Shown: positions 11,787 through 22,806 of the stretch, one piece after another
How positions within the stretch are numbered: the stretch's first letter is position 1
Layout: every line of letters starts with the position of its first letter
Source: Abelmoschus esculentus
Lineage: Eukaryota; Streptophyta; Magnoliopsida; Malvales; Malvaceae
Assembly (NCBI GenBank): GCA_035048815.1
Contig: JAUCBN010000054.1
Span: 11,780,001-11,844,000 of the forward strand
Length of the DNA stretch: 64,000 bases
Reading direction: 5' to 3'
Made by a program: the position numbers and the translations under genes
Notes under the pieces: generated by a model
Seen by the model: the letters and a program-made list of their open reading frames with translations, nothing else
What the model was told of the DNA's origin: nothing
The model's database searches: none

Positions 11787-14700
11787 TATGCTCAATCAAC
11801 AGGTATACTATAATGTCGTCATATGTTGTAATAAATATATTGCATTGTTCTATACAAAATAATCGGTCACTACATGACTTAAGACGCATAAAATTGCACC
11901 ATTTTTCTGATAAAAGGGTTTATTCAAAAGATTTTGTTTTCATTTGACAAAATAAATGTGATGGTTTAGACATTTTCTTGATTTCATATGTTGCAGGTAG
12001 CTAAGGTGCCATAATATCAATGGACTTGAGTGTCTAGTGCTAAGCTGAAGATTGAGAAGTGAATCTATGGTGCATAGTGGTTAGCTAGGTGTAACTGGAC
12101 CTGCAGACATTCTTAAAATATCAAAACTTAAATATTCAGGCTGTTCTACTCAGCTTATAAGATTAATTAAAATTAATATACTTGTGTAATAAAACATACA
12201 CGGTCTGTGTATTAAACTATTGAAAAAAAAGAATAAATTTAGGATATAATTTGGCAAATGGCTGATGAATTACCATTGATTGGAAATCATTAAATCCCTC
12301 AAAATTGCAGGAAAATTACATTCCTTCAAGGTTATTGACTTTGGAAACCAAAACTTACATTTCTCCTCTCTGTCTCTCTCTCCCTCTTTTTTCACAAAGA
12401 AATTAACTTTGTTTAGACGTTCATAATTTAAACAGGATTTTATTTTTACCCTGCAGAGAGTATCCTCCATGCAATCCAGCGTTTTGCTTGGTAAGGTTAA
12501 GACTTAGGACTAAAGCAATCAAAATAGCAGACGGACAACACATGGCTCCTTGCAGTTTTATTGTTTGGGTGTTTATTTTTATGTGAAATGTAGAAAATGA
12601 TGGAAAAACCCCATAACAGACTTTGACATGTGCAATAGTATTATTGATACAACAAGTTGCAGTCTCAAAATACAACATTACTTGAAGGGAAAACAAAGGT
12701 TTCATTATTTGCATTGTTTTAGCTTATTTGTCTGAAAAAAAAAACCATAAACATCTTAAGTCCATCCTTGTGGCACCTTAGATACCTGCAGGCTGCAACA
12801 TAAGAAAACAAGGAAATCTCTTAAGTTCTTTCATATTATCTAAACACAATATGGATAATGAGCCCTTAAGTGGTCAAATGATTGAGTATTTTGTTAGGAT
12901 AAGAAGATATTATTACCTGTTGGTTCAACAATATGTTTAAATTCGAATCTCACGAGGAGTTGGATGAAGCTTGTTTCTGATGGAACAAAGCTTGGCAACA
13001 ACATCCCTCATGTCGATCCGCTCACTTGGTGATTCAAAGGAACAAGCGAGTCCTATTTCAAATATTGAAACCAAGCACTGAAGATGTCTCTCGTTTCCCA
13101 AGTTGTTTCCACTGAGAATAATATCTGCAATTGTTCTTCGTCTGACTCTTTCTTGAAGAAGAAATGGATCTACAATCTCAATCATTCGTTCTGGCAAAGC
13201 AGCCTTAACAAAGTTATGAAGATTGAAACCTTCTCTGAACATTTCATCGGTTGGCCTTTTACCCGAAAACATCTCTAGCAAGAAGATGCCATAACTGTAG
13301 ACATCACCATTTGTTGACAGCTCACTTCCCATGCCATATTCTACAACCAATTCATCGCAAATTACATAGACAAACAAATGCAAAGGAAAACCCTCTAAAT
13401 ATTCTTATATTGTATGTTTTTCTTTAAAATAATGAAAGAAAAGAAGAAATTAAACATACCTGGTGGAGCATAACCAATAGTTCCTCTTAATCCAAGGGAG
13501 CTTGAATGATTAGCAGAACTGTTCAACATGTCTGTAGAGAGGAGTTTTGCTAAGCCGAAATCACTTATGTGGCCAACCATATTCTCGTCGAGTAGAACAT
13601 TGCTTGGCTTGAGATCACAATGAATGATTGTTGTTTCACAATGATGGTGCAAATATTCAAGTGCATGAGCAACATCAATGGCCACACTAAATCTTCGAGA
13701 GAACTTAAGGTTTTCCCTCGTCCTCGTCTCCAGTTCATTGATAACCGTAGATGGATGCAACCAGTTCTCCAAACTTCCATTTGCCATGAACTCATAAACC
13801 AACGCTTTGAAATCATTACCTTGGTAATCGATACCTGAAATGGCTGTTAATACTTTGACAAGATCTCGATGTCGAAAGTTCTTTAAGGCCTCACATTCAG
13901 CCAAGAAACTCCTAGAAGCCCCCCGATTTAGAAGATTAACCACCTTTACTGCAGTAGTTGCTCCACTGTCTTCAAGAATTCCTTTGTATACAGAGCCAAA
14001 GCTTCCAGATCCAAGCAAATTCAGCTTGGAGAATCCATCAGTAGCCTTTAGGATGCTTTGATATGATAACCGTAAGAGTGAATTTTCTTCAAAAATTGCT
14101 ATTGGCTTCTTCTTTTTCTTACTAAACCACAAGATGAGGAAACAAGTGAAAACCAAAGCAACTCCTAAACTCACAGCAACAATTGCGATTTTGATTGAAC
14201 TTTTTGATGATACTTTTGAGTTACATCTGGACAAGTTTAATTGAGGTATGCCTCCACAAAGTTTATTGTTTCCCTCAACGAATGTAACATTGTTATTCTT
14301 AAAGATTCCTTCAATTGGCATCATTCCCTCAAAATCGTTGAAAGAGAGATTTAAATACTTCAATGTCCGGAAGCTCACTAGAAATTCTGGAATACTACCT
14401 GACAGATTATTGTTGGATAAGTCCAATGCCGCAAGACCTCTCAATGAACTCCAAGATGAAGGAATGGTCCCTTCAAACAAATTCTCCTGCAAGTACAAGT
14501 TCTCTAGACTTACACAGCTACCAAGGCTTTTCGGAAGCAAACCTGATAATCTATTGTGAGAAACATGCAAGCTGCCAAGATGTTTTAGTTTTTCTACTTC
14601 AACCGGAAGCTTACCAGTCAAATGATTTGATGACAAGTCTAATTCAATGGACAAGGATGAAATTCCAATTACTTCAGGGGGTATTGGTCCACTAAGATTG

Positions 14701-15105
14701 TTATGAGAAATACACAATGAAAGCAAATTTTGACATTTGCCTAGACTTGAAGGAATGCTACCCTGAAGATTATTAAAACTTAGCTGAAGCTTTAAATTTC
14801 CAATAGAATGGGGAATAGTCCCAGAGAGAAAAATTTTATAAGCAAAAAAATAACCTAGCTTTCGAAGCCTCCCAATATCGAAGGGAATAGGACTCGATAG
14901 TTGATTTTCTCGCATCAATAGAATTTCTAAGTTGATGAGATTTCCAATCCCATCTGGGATTTTTCCTGATATTTTGTTCCTTCCCATTGATAAACGCCGA
15001 AACGTGCTAGAAAAATTGCTAATGCATTCAGGAAATACCCCTCCAAAGTTATTGTCAATAATATATAGTTTTTCTAGTTTGGTATTATTGACTAAACTGC
15101 AGCAA
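11676..15105. repeat. Left arm of a 3.4-kb inverted repeat
   Basis: Read in reverse complement, this segment matches 31,915-35,347 over coding, intron and intergenic parts. The stop codons of the two kinases, the intron, the downstream T/A runs and the far kinase remnant all correspond, and paired coordinates sum to about 47,000-47,040. The match ends at about 15,105, against the F-box gene, and at about 11,676, inside piece ii. Confidence 0.88.
12937..15105 (-). pseudogene. 5'-truncated LRR receptor kinase (piece iii)
   Basis: Two exons are seen on the minus strand: about 15105-13460 and 13340-12937, with the intron at GCTCCACCAG/GT and AG/AATATGG. The frame is open throughout. It encodes the last six or so LRRs, the C-terminal cap with NKLCGG, a membrane helix (residues like IAIVAVSLGVALVFTCFLIL), a KKKKK stop-transfer, and a full kinase: GSGSFGSVYKG P-loop, VKVV lysine, IIHCDLKPSN catalytic loop, DFG. 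Cys in place of Arg before the catalytic Asp makes it a non-RD kinase, typical of subfamily XII immune receptors (the EFR, FLS2 and Xa21 group). The signal peptide, LRR cap and first LRRs are gone at the F-box junction, so without a new promoter and start it is not a complete receptor. Confidence 0.88.
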
Positions 15106-16297
15106 AAGTATATCTAAGCGGCTGAGAAGACGATGGAATGATCCAAAGCGGCTGAAATACTGGAGATAAGAGTATCTGTTTCAGGTCTTCTGAGCTGGGG
15201 AAATCCTTCACTACAACTTCCAAATACTCATCTATATCTTCATCCTCATAATATCTTCTACATATATCTAATTGTATATTTCGACAATCGTAGATACCCA
15301 TATCTGTACTCCCAGTGTTTTTATGATAATACTCGGTAATATCGTCGGTGAAGTAAATACAATTAGGCCTGCAACCAGAGGAATCAACCGCCGGAATGGC
15401 GAAGGTACAACAATTCCCTAAGAACAATGAATGACCATCCAATGAAAAAATCTCTTCCCAGATCTTTGTACAAAGATCTAATTTGAAAATCTTGAATTCA
15501 ACTGTCCTACCATAACCATCATCATCGTGTGGTATGATTCCGCGAGCCGCAACACAAAGATTTCCAGCCAAATCAAATAGATATTGTCTATCAGTGTCAT
15601 GGGGAGGCGATGCAGCAAAGTGTACTGCTCTAGGATGAGAGCCATAGAGATTTTCACACACAAAAATCTCATATTTGATACTTGAAACATACAAATGACC
15701 TCTGAAACAAATGGCGTCAAGTGCCAGGATATTATCAATCTGAGTCCATGTTGTATCACCTGGTTTGGCAAAAGCTAAAAAGCCCCACAAATATATTGCG
15801 AGAACAAGACAATCAGACTCGGAAGCTTCAGGGCTCGAAGATAATATCAAGTTTTTTAAGAAATACTTGCAATATTCTTCTGGGGGACAATCGATCCATC
15901 CTTCCATGTCATAGCCAGGGAAGGTACGAAGTGGAGGAAGGGGAAGGCTAGCTCTTGACAAAGGATGAAACAGTTGGATTTCGAGATCAATGCCACATGT
16001 TACCAACCAACCAAAAGGACTTCCCCAGCATCGCCTTCCTCGTATCTCTGGCAAATCCAGCTCGAACATCTCTTCCGATGTACTGCAAAAGCATCGTTTG
16101 TCAGTGTCTTCTCTCTCAATTAGCTTCAAACAAACGGGGAAGTTGAGTTTCTTATCCACCAGAGACGCTTGCCAAGAACGGCAGGTCATAGTCATACGGA
16201 CAAGATCTTTAACTGAATGAGTCTTGTCTGCTATGAATCTTAAAAGATCATGAGTAACATTAGCCCAATTCGGAACACTCGCCGATGATTCTTCCAT
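15092..16297 (-). CDS. F-box protein with DUF295-type C-terminal domain
   Basis: A single open frame of 401 codons starts at 16297, about 65 bp below a TATA box. Residues about 8-50 form an F-box (LLRFIADKTHSVKDLVRMTM, then CRSWQ). The rest has the DUF295 pattern: SPFGWLVT, FHPLSRASLPLPPLRTFP, WTQIDN and a late LWIIPS. F-box proteins of this plant family are presumed substrate-binding parts of SCF ubiquitin ligases, but the targets of most are unknown. The last residues (about six) and the TAG at 15,092 come from receptor-kinase sequence at the inverted-repeat breakpoint, so the native C-terminus may be altered by a few residues. Otherwise the gene looks intact. Confidence 0.85.
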   Translation of the reverse strand: MEESSASVPNWANVTHDLLRFIADKTHSVKDLVRMTMTCRSWQASLVDKKLNFPVCLKLIEREDTDKRCFCSTSEEMFELDLPEIRGRRCWGSPFGWLVTCGIDLEIQLFHPLSRASLPLPPLRTFPGYDMEGWIDCPPEEYCKYFLKNLILSSSPEASESDCLVLAIYLWGFLAFAKPGDTTWTQIDNILALDAICFRGHLYVSSIKYEIFVCENLYGSHPRAVHFAASPPHDTDRQYLFDLAGNLCVAARGIIPHDDDGYGRTVEFKIFKLDLCTKIWEEIFSLDGHSLFLGNCCTFAIPAVDSSGCRPNCIYFTDDITEYYHKNTGSTDMGIYDCRNIQLDICRRYYEDEDIDEYLEVVVKDFPSSEDLKQILLSPVFQPLWIIPSSSQPLRYTFAAV

Positions 16298-16360
16298 CGA
16301 GAAGAATGGTTTTCCTTGGTAGGAGGTTTGATTTCGTTTTCCTTGAGCCTAACACCCTCT

Positions 16361-16368
16361 TTTATATA
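16361..16368 (-). promoter_or_regulatory. TATA box of the F-box gene
   Basis: TATATAAA on the minus strand, about 65 bp upstream of the ATG at 16297, at the usual distance for a short plant 5' leader. Confidence 0.65.
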
Positions 16369-16619
16369 CTAAATTTTCGAATCCTTGTGGAACTGAGAAA
16401 CTAAACACGAATCCTAGTCCAAGTAGTATCTTAGTATGTTAAAAGTTATATTACTAATAAATTAACATTAAAACTATTTTAATATCTTAATATATTCACA
16501 AATATTATATATTAAAAGTATTACTTAATTTTTCTTTATTTTTATCAAAACCTGCACTTGTTTAACGATTCTTTCAGTAAAAAAAAAAACTAGTTATGCT
16601 CCCATCCGAGAATAACAGG

Positions 16620-17350
16620 ATTCCTGATGATCTCAACGCTTTCCAGCCGATTGGACGGCCGCCGTATAGTGTCCCGCATGTGTCTGAATCCTCCCCGGCT
16701 GGGGATGGTTCTTAGCATGTTGTGGTTGCGTCGTTACGATGGATACGGAAATCCTGTGGCAAAGGCTGCGATGACCACGAGTATGGATATTGTGATGTGC
16801 GACGTGGTACCCCAAGCAGACTCAGCGAATGTTGGGAAGGAGGCTGCTGACTTGAGGGGTGCAGGGAGTTGTTTAGGTGATTCGACTGGAATTGTGTTGC
16901 AACAAGAGAGTGAGACGGCTGCACCGGCAGTGGCTGCACACGTGCAAGCGGCAACTCAAACCAGTGGCGGATCCAGAAATTTATTTGAGGGTGGGCACAT
17001 ATGAAATTTTGAAATTTCAGGGAGGGCACAAAGCTTAAATATTACAAAAACTTAAGGACTAAATCATAAAAATTAAGAAAATTAAGAGTAAATATATAAA
17101 CTTTGAAAAGTTCAGGGTGGGCACGGGCCCACCTATTCAAAGGTGGATCCGCCACTGACTCAAACCCGTCCCTAGTTCAAGGACATTGTCACGGGCAAGG
17201 CTGCTGCGGGTCAACATTCAACAAGCTAGATTGTTGAGTGATCTGGGTGGCGAGCTTGGTGCTACGTAGCTGGGAAGTTGGGGAAGCCTATTTCGGGGGC
17301 TGCTGTTGGCTCAAAGCAGGGTTCGAAAGGCATCACAGGAGTACAAATTG
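16620..17350 (+). pseudogene. GC-richer degenerate coding relic, possibly LINE ORF1
   Basis: This stretch is clearly richer in G and C than its surroundings and has a 125-codon frame at 16,627-17,004, interrupted by a MITE. Beyond the MITE a frame reads ARLLSDLGGELGAT and then, after a stop and frame change, GKPISGAAVGSKQGSKG. The composition and layout recall the spacer between the zinc knuckle and endonuclease of plant LINEs, but no diagnostic motif is left. It could also be a decayed host gene. Confidence 0.35.
16962..17157. mobile_element. 196-bp MITE of hAT type with 8-bp target duplication
   Basis: Perfect 13-bp terminal inverted repeats, CAGTGGCGGATCC and GGATCCGCCACTG, enclose 170 bp of AT-rich non-coding DNA. 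The element is flanked on both sides by ACTCAAAC (16,954-16,961 and 17,158-17,165), an 8-bp target-site duplication as made by hAT transposases. It sits inside the GC-richer relic. No transposase is encoded, so it would depend on a source element elsewhere. Confidence 0.93.
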
Positions 17351-17394
17351 TCTGCTCTAATCATGTTTTTATTAGTGTCCTTTCTTTAAATTAA

Positions 17395-17540
17395 TAAGTT
17401 TAGGATTTAAGGTTTAATGGTAGGAGTCATAATTAGGGTTTAGGGAATTATGGATATGGTGTAAATTTTAGGTTTAGGTTCTAGGATGTAGAAAATTAAG
17501 ATTAAGATTTAGAATTTAAATTTTTAAATTTTTTTAACAG
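17395..17540. repeat. Telomere-like dispersed repeat, copy 1
   Basis: Degenerate TTTAGGG-like units (TTTAGGATTTAAGG, TAGGGTTTAGGGAATTA, TTTAGGTTTAGG) are followed by an A/T tail containing AGAAAATTAAGATTAAG. The same order of elements recurs at 38.85-39.0 and 42.24-42.40 kb, so this is a copy of a dispersed family. Confidence 0.7.
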
Positions 17541-18759
17541 AAGGCATGATTAAGAAGTATGGGGATTTCTACTCAACAATGAGTGGTGCAAGTGATTCGA
17601 AGGTGTTGGACCAATGGTTAATCGAGTTACGGCTAGGAAAGGAATAAATTTAAATTTGTGGGAGGCTCGAACAAACCTGTGTGGTACAAACCATCGGTAG
17701 AGGGATCGGTCCAATATGTCATCTTCTAACACATACTTATATATTGATTTTGATATTTCTATGTCAATAACAATACTTTCTCATCAATCAATTACATATT
17801 AGTCTCAATGCATTATTATTATTCATGCCCACAACAATACTCGACCAAATACATTTATGAATAACCATATTATTTCAAGAATTGTATTATAACTGAATCA
17901 AAAATTGATATGTTTGATGGTTTAAGATAAACCAAAAATAAACATTCCAAAATAAAAAAATTCAAAAATTCAAAAATAAAAGAATGACGATCCAATTTAA
18001 TCGATCAAATCATAAATTGAAAGTTGAATTAATTGGACTATTAAAGTTCATTTTTAAGGGATATTTTTATCCATGTAATAATCTCAATTCAACAATGTTA
18101 TCTCTCCTTTTTAATAGCATCTTTAAAAATTCTATAATGTTGTTCCTCCTTTTTAATTCTAACAGTTTAGTTTTTTTACGTATGAATTTCACCTTTTAAT
18201 TACTATTAACTCGAACATTATAATATTAAAATTTATCGTTTGTTATTTTTTTTTGTACTCGTATCTATATCACTGTAACATAGGTTACAAATTAACATAA
18301 TATATTATAAAAAATTAAAAACGGTGAACTATAACAATTCTGAAAGATACAAAGTTTCACACAAGACATCAACCCTTCATCAGCCACATTCTATGTACAA
18401 TCCATCATTCACCTTTTCCATCGCGGCAATCTGTGCCGCTCCTGGACCATTATTGCCAATCCAAGGTCCATCAATATTTGCTTTGGAGGAACAAATCACC
18501 CCATTAGCCTCAAAGAAACCAACATTCAATTCCCACCCCCTGGCCCTTACTACCGACCAGATCAACATTACCAAGTGGCCTCGACTGCTCCACTTCAACA
18601 TTTACCATCTCTACCTAGGGGAATGAGGAATTTAGCTCCTACTGGCTACTGGGTATTGAATCCATAAAATGAGTTATCAGATCTCTTAAATTAGATCGAA
18701 GGTTCCAATTACAACCTTGTGAATGGAACGAGTTGAGTTGAGATGATTATCCCATAATG
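17541..18759. other. Intergenic DNA, one unrecognised coding-like patch
   Basis: Mostly AT-rich with no gene. Between about 18,370 and 18,660 the composition is more balanced. One frame reads PPPGPYYRPDQHYQ and ends in GYWVLNP and a stop; another frame is open for 100 codons. It looks like the end of a captured or decayed gene, but I do not recognise the family. Confidence 0.35.
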
Positions 18760-18885
18760 GCAAAAGTATTGAGTGAAAACAACTACTCGTTTTATAGTGC
18801 AGCACTTGGGATATCTGGTTCTTCAACTTGCACTACCAACCCATTTTCCAAGTTGCAAACATTCACAATCAGTACTGCCAACTAT
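18760..18885. repeat. Shared upstream flank of two receptor-kinase pieces
   Basis: This stretch matches 28,515-28,610, including CTTGCACTACCAACCCATTT. Both lie a few hundred bases upstream of receptor-kinase N-terminal pieces (iv and v). It shows that duplication of the family carried promoter-side DNA along. Confidence 0.7.
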
Positions 18886-19176
18886 TTCAATTCTTTGTGC
18901 CATTAACATAGTGCAAGAGCTCCACTGTGAGCTAGCCATTTAGCTTTCAAAGTCTTAGATGATGGGAGTAAGAGGATGGACTGGTTTGGTTAATCTTAAT
19001 CAAATGACTTAAAACAGTGGATCTCCACTATTGAATCCATACTCTTTCCCACTTTGGAAGTCGCCTCCCATCATTTTCAGGTACAAGATATTCATGTAGA
19101 AAGTGGTGGTATAGAGTAAGAAAATATTAGAGTTAAATTTTGCATTCTCAAATGCAAATCAATCTCATCAAGTAAG

Positions 19177-20436
19177 ATGGGGCTAGCCAAAAAGCATATA
19201 GAAGCACCCACCTCTTTTTTCCTTGTTTGCATTCAGATTGTAATTCTCTTCTCAATCTCACGCATCAACTTGCAGGGTCTTAACTTAAATGGCACTGATC
19301 AGCAAGCTCTGCTCCAGTTCAAAGCCAAGATAACAGGTGATCACCTCGGAATTATGAAGTCCTGGAATAGTTCCAGTCACTTCTGTCAGTGGCATGGTGT
19401 TACATGTGATCGCAAGCATCAGAGAGTCACCAAGCTGGAACTGAAATCTTTTAAACTCTCTGGATCTTTGTCACCATACATTGGAAATTTGAGCTTTCTC
19501 AGAGAGTTGAGTCTTGCAGGCAACAACTTCTACAATGAGATCCCTCAAGAGATTGGTCGTTTAAGAAGACTCGAAATATTAGACCTGATCAATAACTCCC
19601 TCAGTGGTGAAATTCCTTCCAATTTATCTGCTTGTTCGAAGCTTACATTAGTTGACATGAGAAGCAACCAGTTGACAGGAGAAATACCTGCCTTGCTAGG
19701 TCTCTTGTCAAACCTGAAATCCTTGCTTTTGTTCAACATCAGTTTGAGAGGGAGTATCCCATCTTCATTGGGGAACTTGTCATCCCTAGAGGTACTTGCT
19801 TTGATGATGAATGGATTAACTGGGATTATACCCGAAGCTTTGGGGCAACTGAAATATCTTTCGGCATTTTCCGTATTCGGAAATGCAATATCTGGTGTTG
19901 TTCCTGTCACAATGTTCAATCTCTCAAACATTAGAGACTTTGATATTGGTGAAAACAAGATCCAAGGTACTCTTCCTTCTAACTTGGCAACCACTATGCC
20001 ATATCTTGAGTTCTTTTCTGTATCGATTAACCAATTCTCCGGAACAATCCCGACTTCAATATCCAATGCTTCAAATCTAAATTTACTTCAATTTGATGAA
20101 AACAAATTCACTGGAAAAGTGCCATCCTTAGAAAAGTTGGATAAACTGTCTCAACTTCTAGTAGACACAAACCATTTGGGACATGGGGAAGAAGGTGACT
20201 TGAACTTTCTCTGCACTTTAGTCAATGATACCAAACTGGAAATTCTAGATATAAGTGAAAATAATTTTGGAGGAACATTTACCAAATGCATTACCAATTT
20301 TTCTATTACCCTTTGGAGTTTACAATATGGTGGGAACAAAATATTGGGAAGAATCCCAAATGGGATTGGAAATCTCGTACTTCTCACACATGTCCTAGCT
20401 TCACTTCTTAGGGTTGAATGGAAATCTATAAAATAA
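19177..20436 (+). pseudogene. LRR receptor kinase ectodomain only, 3'-truncated (piece iv)
   Basis: An uninterrupted frame of 419 codons starts with MGLAKKH and has a hydrophobic signal segment (residues about 14-32). An LRR N-terminal cap follows (GTDQQALLQFKAKI, CQWHGVTC), then about a dozen LRRs of the xLxxNxLxGxIPxxLGxL type. The receptor sequence stops at IPNGIGNL (about nt 20,378). The last 18 or so residues are unrelated and run into a stop. There is no membrane helix or kinase. If expressed, it would be a secreted LRR protein of some 400 residues. It could be a truncated gene or a decoy-like product. The lack of any stop in 1.2 kb suggests a recent truncation. Confidence 0.85.
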
Positions 20437-22690
20437 ACCGAAATCGATCAATTCAATCGATTGAATTGTAAATTTGATATTTTAATAATTTAACATTTAT
20501 TTATTGACCGATTTGTATCGGGTACTAAAAATATCTATTATGAGATAATCTTCCCTCAACTCAATGTGTTTCATTCACAACGTTAAAATTCGAACCTCTG
20601 ATTTTACTTAAATAATTTAATATCTCATCTCGTTAGACCAACTGATAAGTACGGAGAATAGGATAATAGGATAGTGATAAGTACAGGTCGAGTTGGGTTT
20701 TTAGTCCACACGAATATACGAATATGGAAGATAACCGAAATCTTCATACACATGAATAAAGATGAGAAAAGTTTTATTATTAAAACTCAAATAGGGATGA
20801 GGATTGTTATATTTGAACCGTAAGGATAATCGAACTGTATTTATATAAATTGAGAATTCCTAGAAAATATCCAGAGAGATTACAATATTTTTATAAAGTT
20901 AGATGATCATAAGGATAATTTATCTATTTTTAGAAAAATCTAATCTTCCACAATATGAGTATGGCGAGTTTGAAGTGTTTGAAAATTCTCTGTAAATTTC
21001 ATTAAGAACTTAGAAAAATAGGGTTATACATTGTTGTAAATCATCTCCAACTCGTCATATTGTCACCCCTAAGAAAACTCGACCCAACCTAATCCTAAAT
21101 TTTTAATAAAAATCTAATTCGATTTGGTTGAAACTGACTGAATCAGATAAAATGTTACTCCTAGAAAGAGACCTTAGGAGAAGAAAGAAGAATATTCCTA
21201 GTGCATATAGAATTCATGAACTTAGGGCGTGTTGTGCGTAAAGTGTGGGTAAAATTTGTTGAGTTAATGTTTTTTTAGATCCAAATAATTTTAAAACTAT
21301 TGTAATTAAATCTTTGTTCGTTCTATTTTTTTATTTATCATTCTTTTAAGATCTTATCATTTAGATTTAATAAAATTAAACTAACACCTATTTTTTGTTT
21401 AATTATAATTTAAGCACTTTTAATTTTAAAATTTATAAAATTAAATATAAATTCTCTTAATTTTCTTGGCTTAATTACTTTTTAAGACTCTATTTGTTTC
21501 AACTTATTTGTATTCCCCTACGTAGTTCAATCTTGGCTCCGTTCCACTTAAGGGAATATGAGAATAAATATGAGCAATGTGAGATAAGTATGTGTCCACC
21601 CTAAATTTTTTAAAATTTATATTTTGCTTTTATTTTTTTTTTACTTTTATGAATTAGTCCTTAAAATTTTATAATATTTATGACTCGTGTTTATCTTGAA
21701 ATTTTAAGATTTCATGTATATTCACTTTCAAATATATTTTTGGATCTGTCATTGTTTATTTGCTCTCATAATTAAAATATATTAAAACTAATAAGTAATA
21801 TTATTGAAATATTAATAATTGATCACACATAATATTATATAAAAAGAACTTTCGGTTGTTAAATATATTTCGATAAAGATCATATTTTCTACTGGTATGG
21901 TAAAGATATTAGATCGATTTGAAACCGTGTGGTGAATAAGTACACTTATATTAAACAAAACCAATGATTAAATACTAATTAAAGAAAAATACTATATTCA
22001 ATGTAGAAAAAATATGACTTAATTACAGCAAATATCCTCCTAATTTTAAATTAATACTGAAATTATTAAAAATTCTAACTTTATCTTTAAACTATGATTT
22101 TTATTTTAAATTGGTCTTTAAACTTTTGAATATTTCAATATTATATCTAAGTTATGATTCTCATTTTAAATTGATCCTTAAATTTTTTGAGCATTTTAAT
22201 TTTATCTTCAATCTGTCAGTGTATACTAACCATATCTGATGCTAAAAAAACATTTATAAAAGTTATTAATTAACGTATAAATATTGATGTGTATTATATA
22301 ATAATATATGACATAAATGAATGGGCAAAACTCCCTCGGCTCTATTTGTAATTTCTGTAAAAATAAATATTTAAATTAAAAAAGTACAATGATTTATTAA
22401 ATATTTAATCAAGGAGGGGTTGAACTATAGAATAATGGTTTGTGCCCTCAAATCTTTTAAATTTAATATTTTGGTCTCTCCCATATTCGATTCTAACTAC
22501 ATCACTGTTTAAATGATAATTTGATGATGACGGTGAAACGTAAAAAAAAAAGTTGAAAGACTAATTTATAATAAGGGTCGTATTTTAAATACATATGTGA
22601 TACAGTTAACTCATAATATTTAGTACTGAATTATAAATAAAGGAGTGAATTAGAGGGAATTGAAATAATTAATGGAATTAATTAAATACC
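20437..22690. other. AT-rich intergenic DNA
   Basis: No gene was seen. Between 22,070 and 22,215 there are about two and a half copies of a unit of roughly 62 bp (ATTTTAAATTGGTCTTTAAA and variants). A stretch near 20,690-20,870 has an imperfect relative at 63,060-63,190. Confidence 0.5.
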
Positions 22691-22721
22691 CCAATGCTTA
22701 CCTTCCATGACTCCCTTTCCC

Positions 22722-22729
22722 TATATAAA
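22722..22729 (+). promoter_or_regulatory. TATA box upstream of the alcohol oxidase pseudogene
   Basis: TATATAAA lies in a pyrimidine-rich context about 80 bp upstream of the ATG at 22,807, in good position for transcription of the remaining first exon. Confidence 0.6.
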
Positions 22730-22806
22730 GGGTGTCAACCAGAAGGAAAGAAAATCCTCATTGTGTTCCAAAACCAAAGAGAGAAGAAGAGAAACAGAGG
22801 AGGGAA

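Noticed and set aside
12421..12714. 97-codon frame on the minus strand, repeated at 34,299-34,592 on the plus strand
   Set aside because: It is present twice only because it lies in the 3' flank inside the inverted-repeat arms. It has no recognisable domain.
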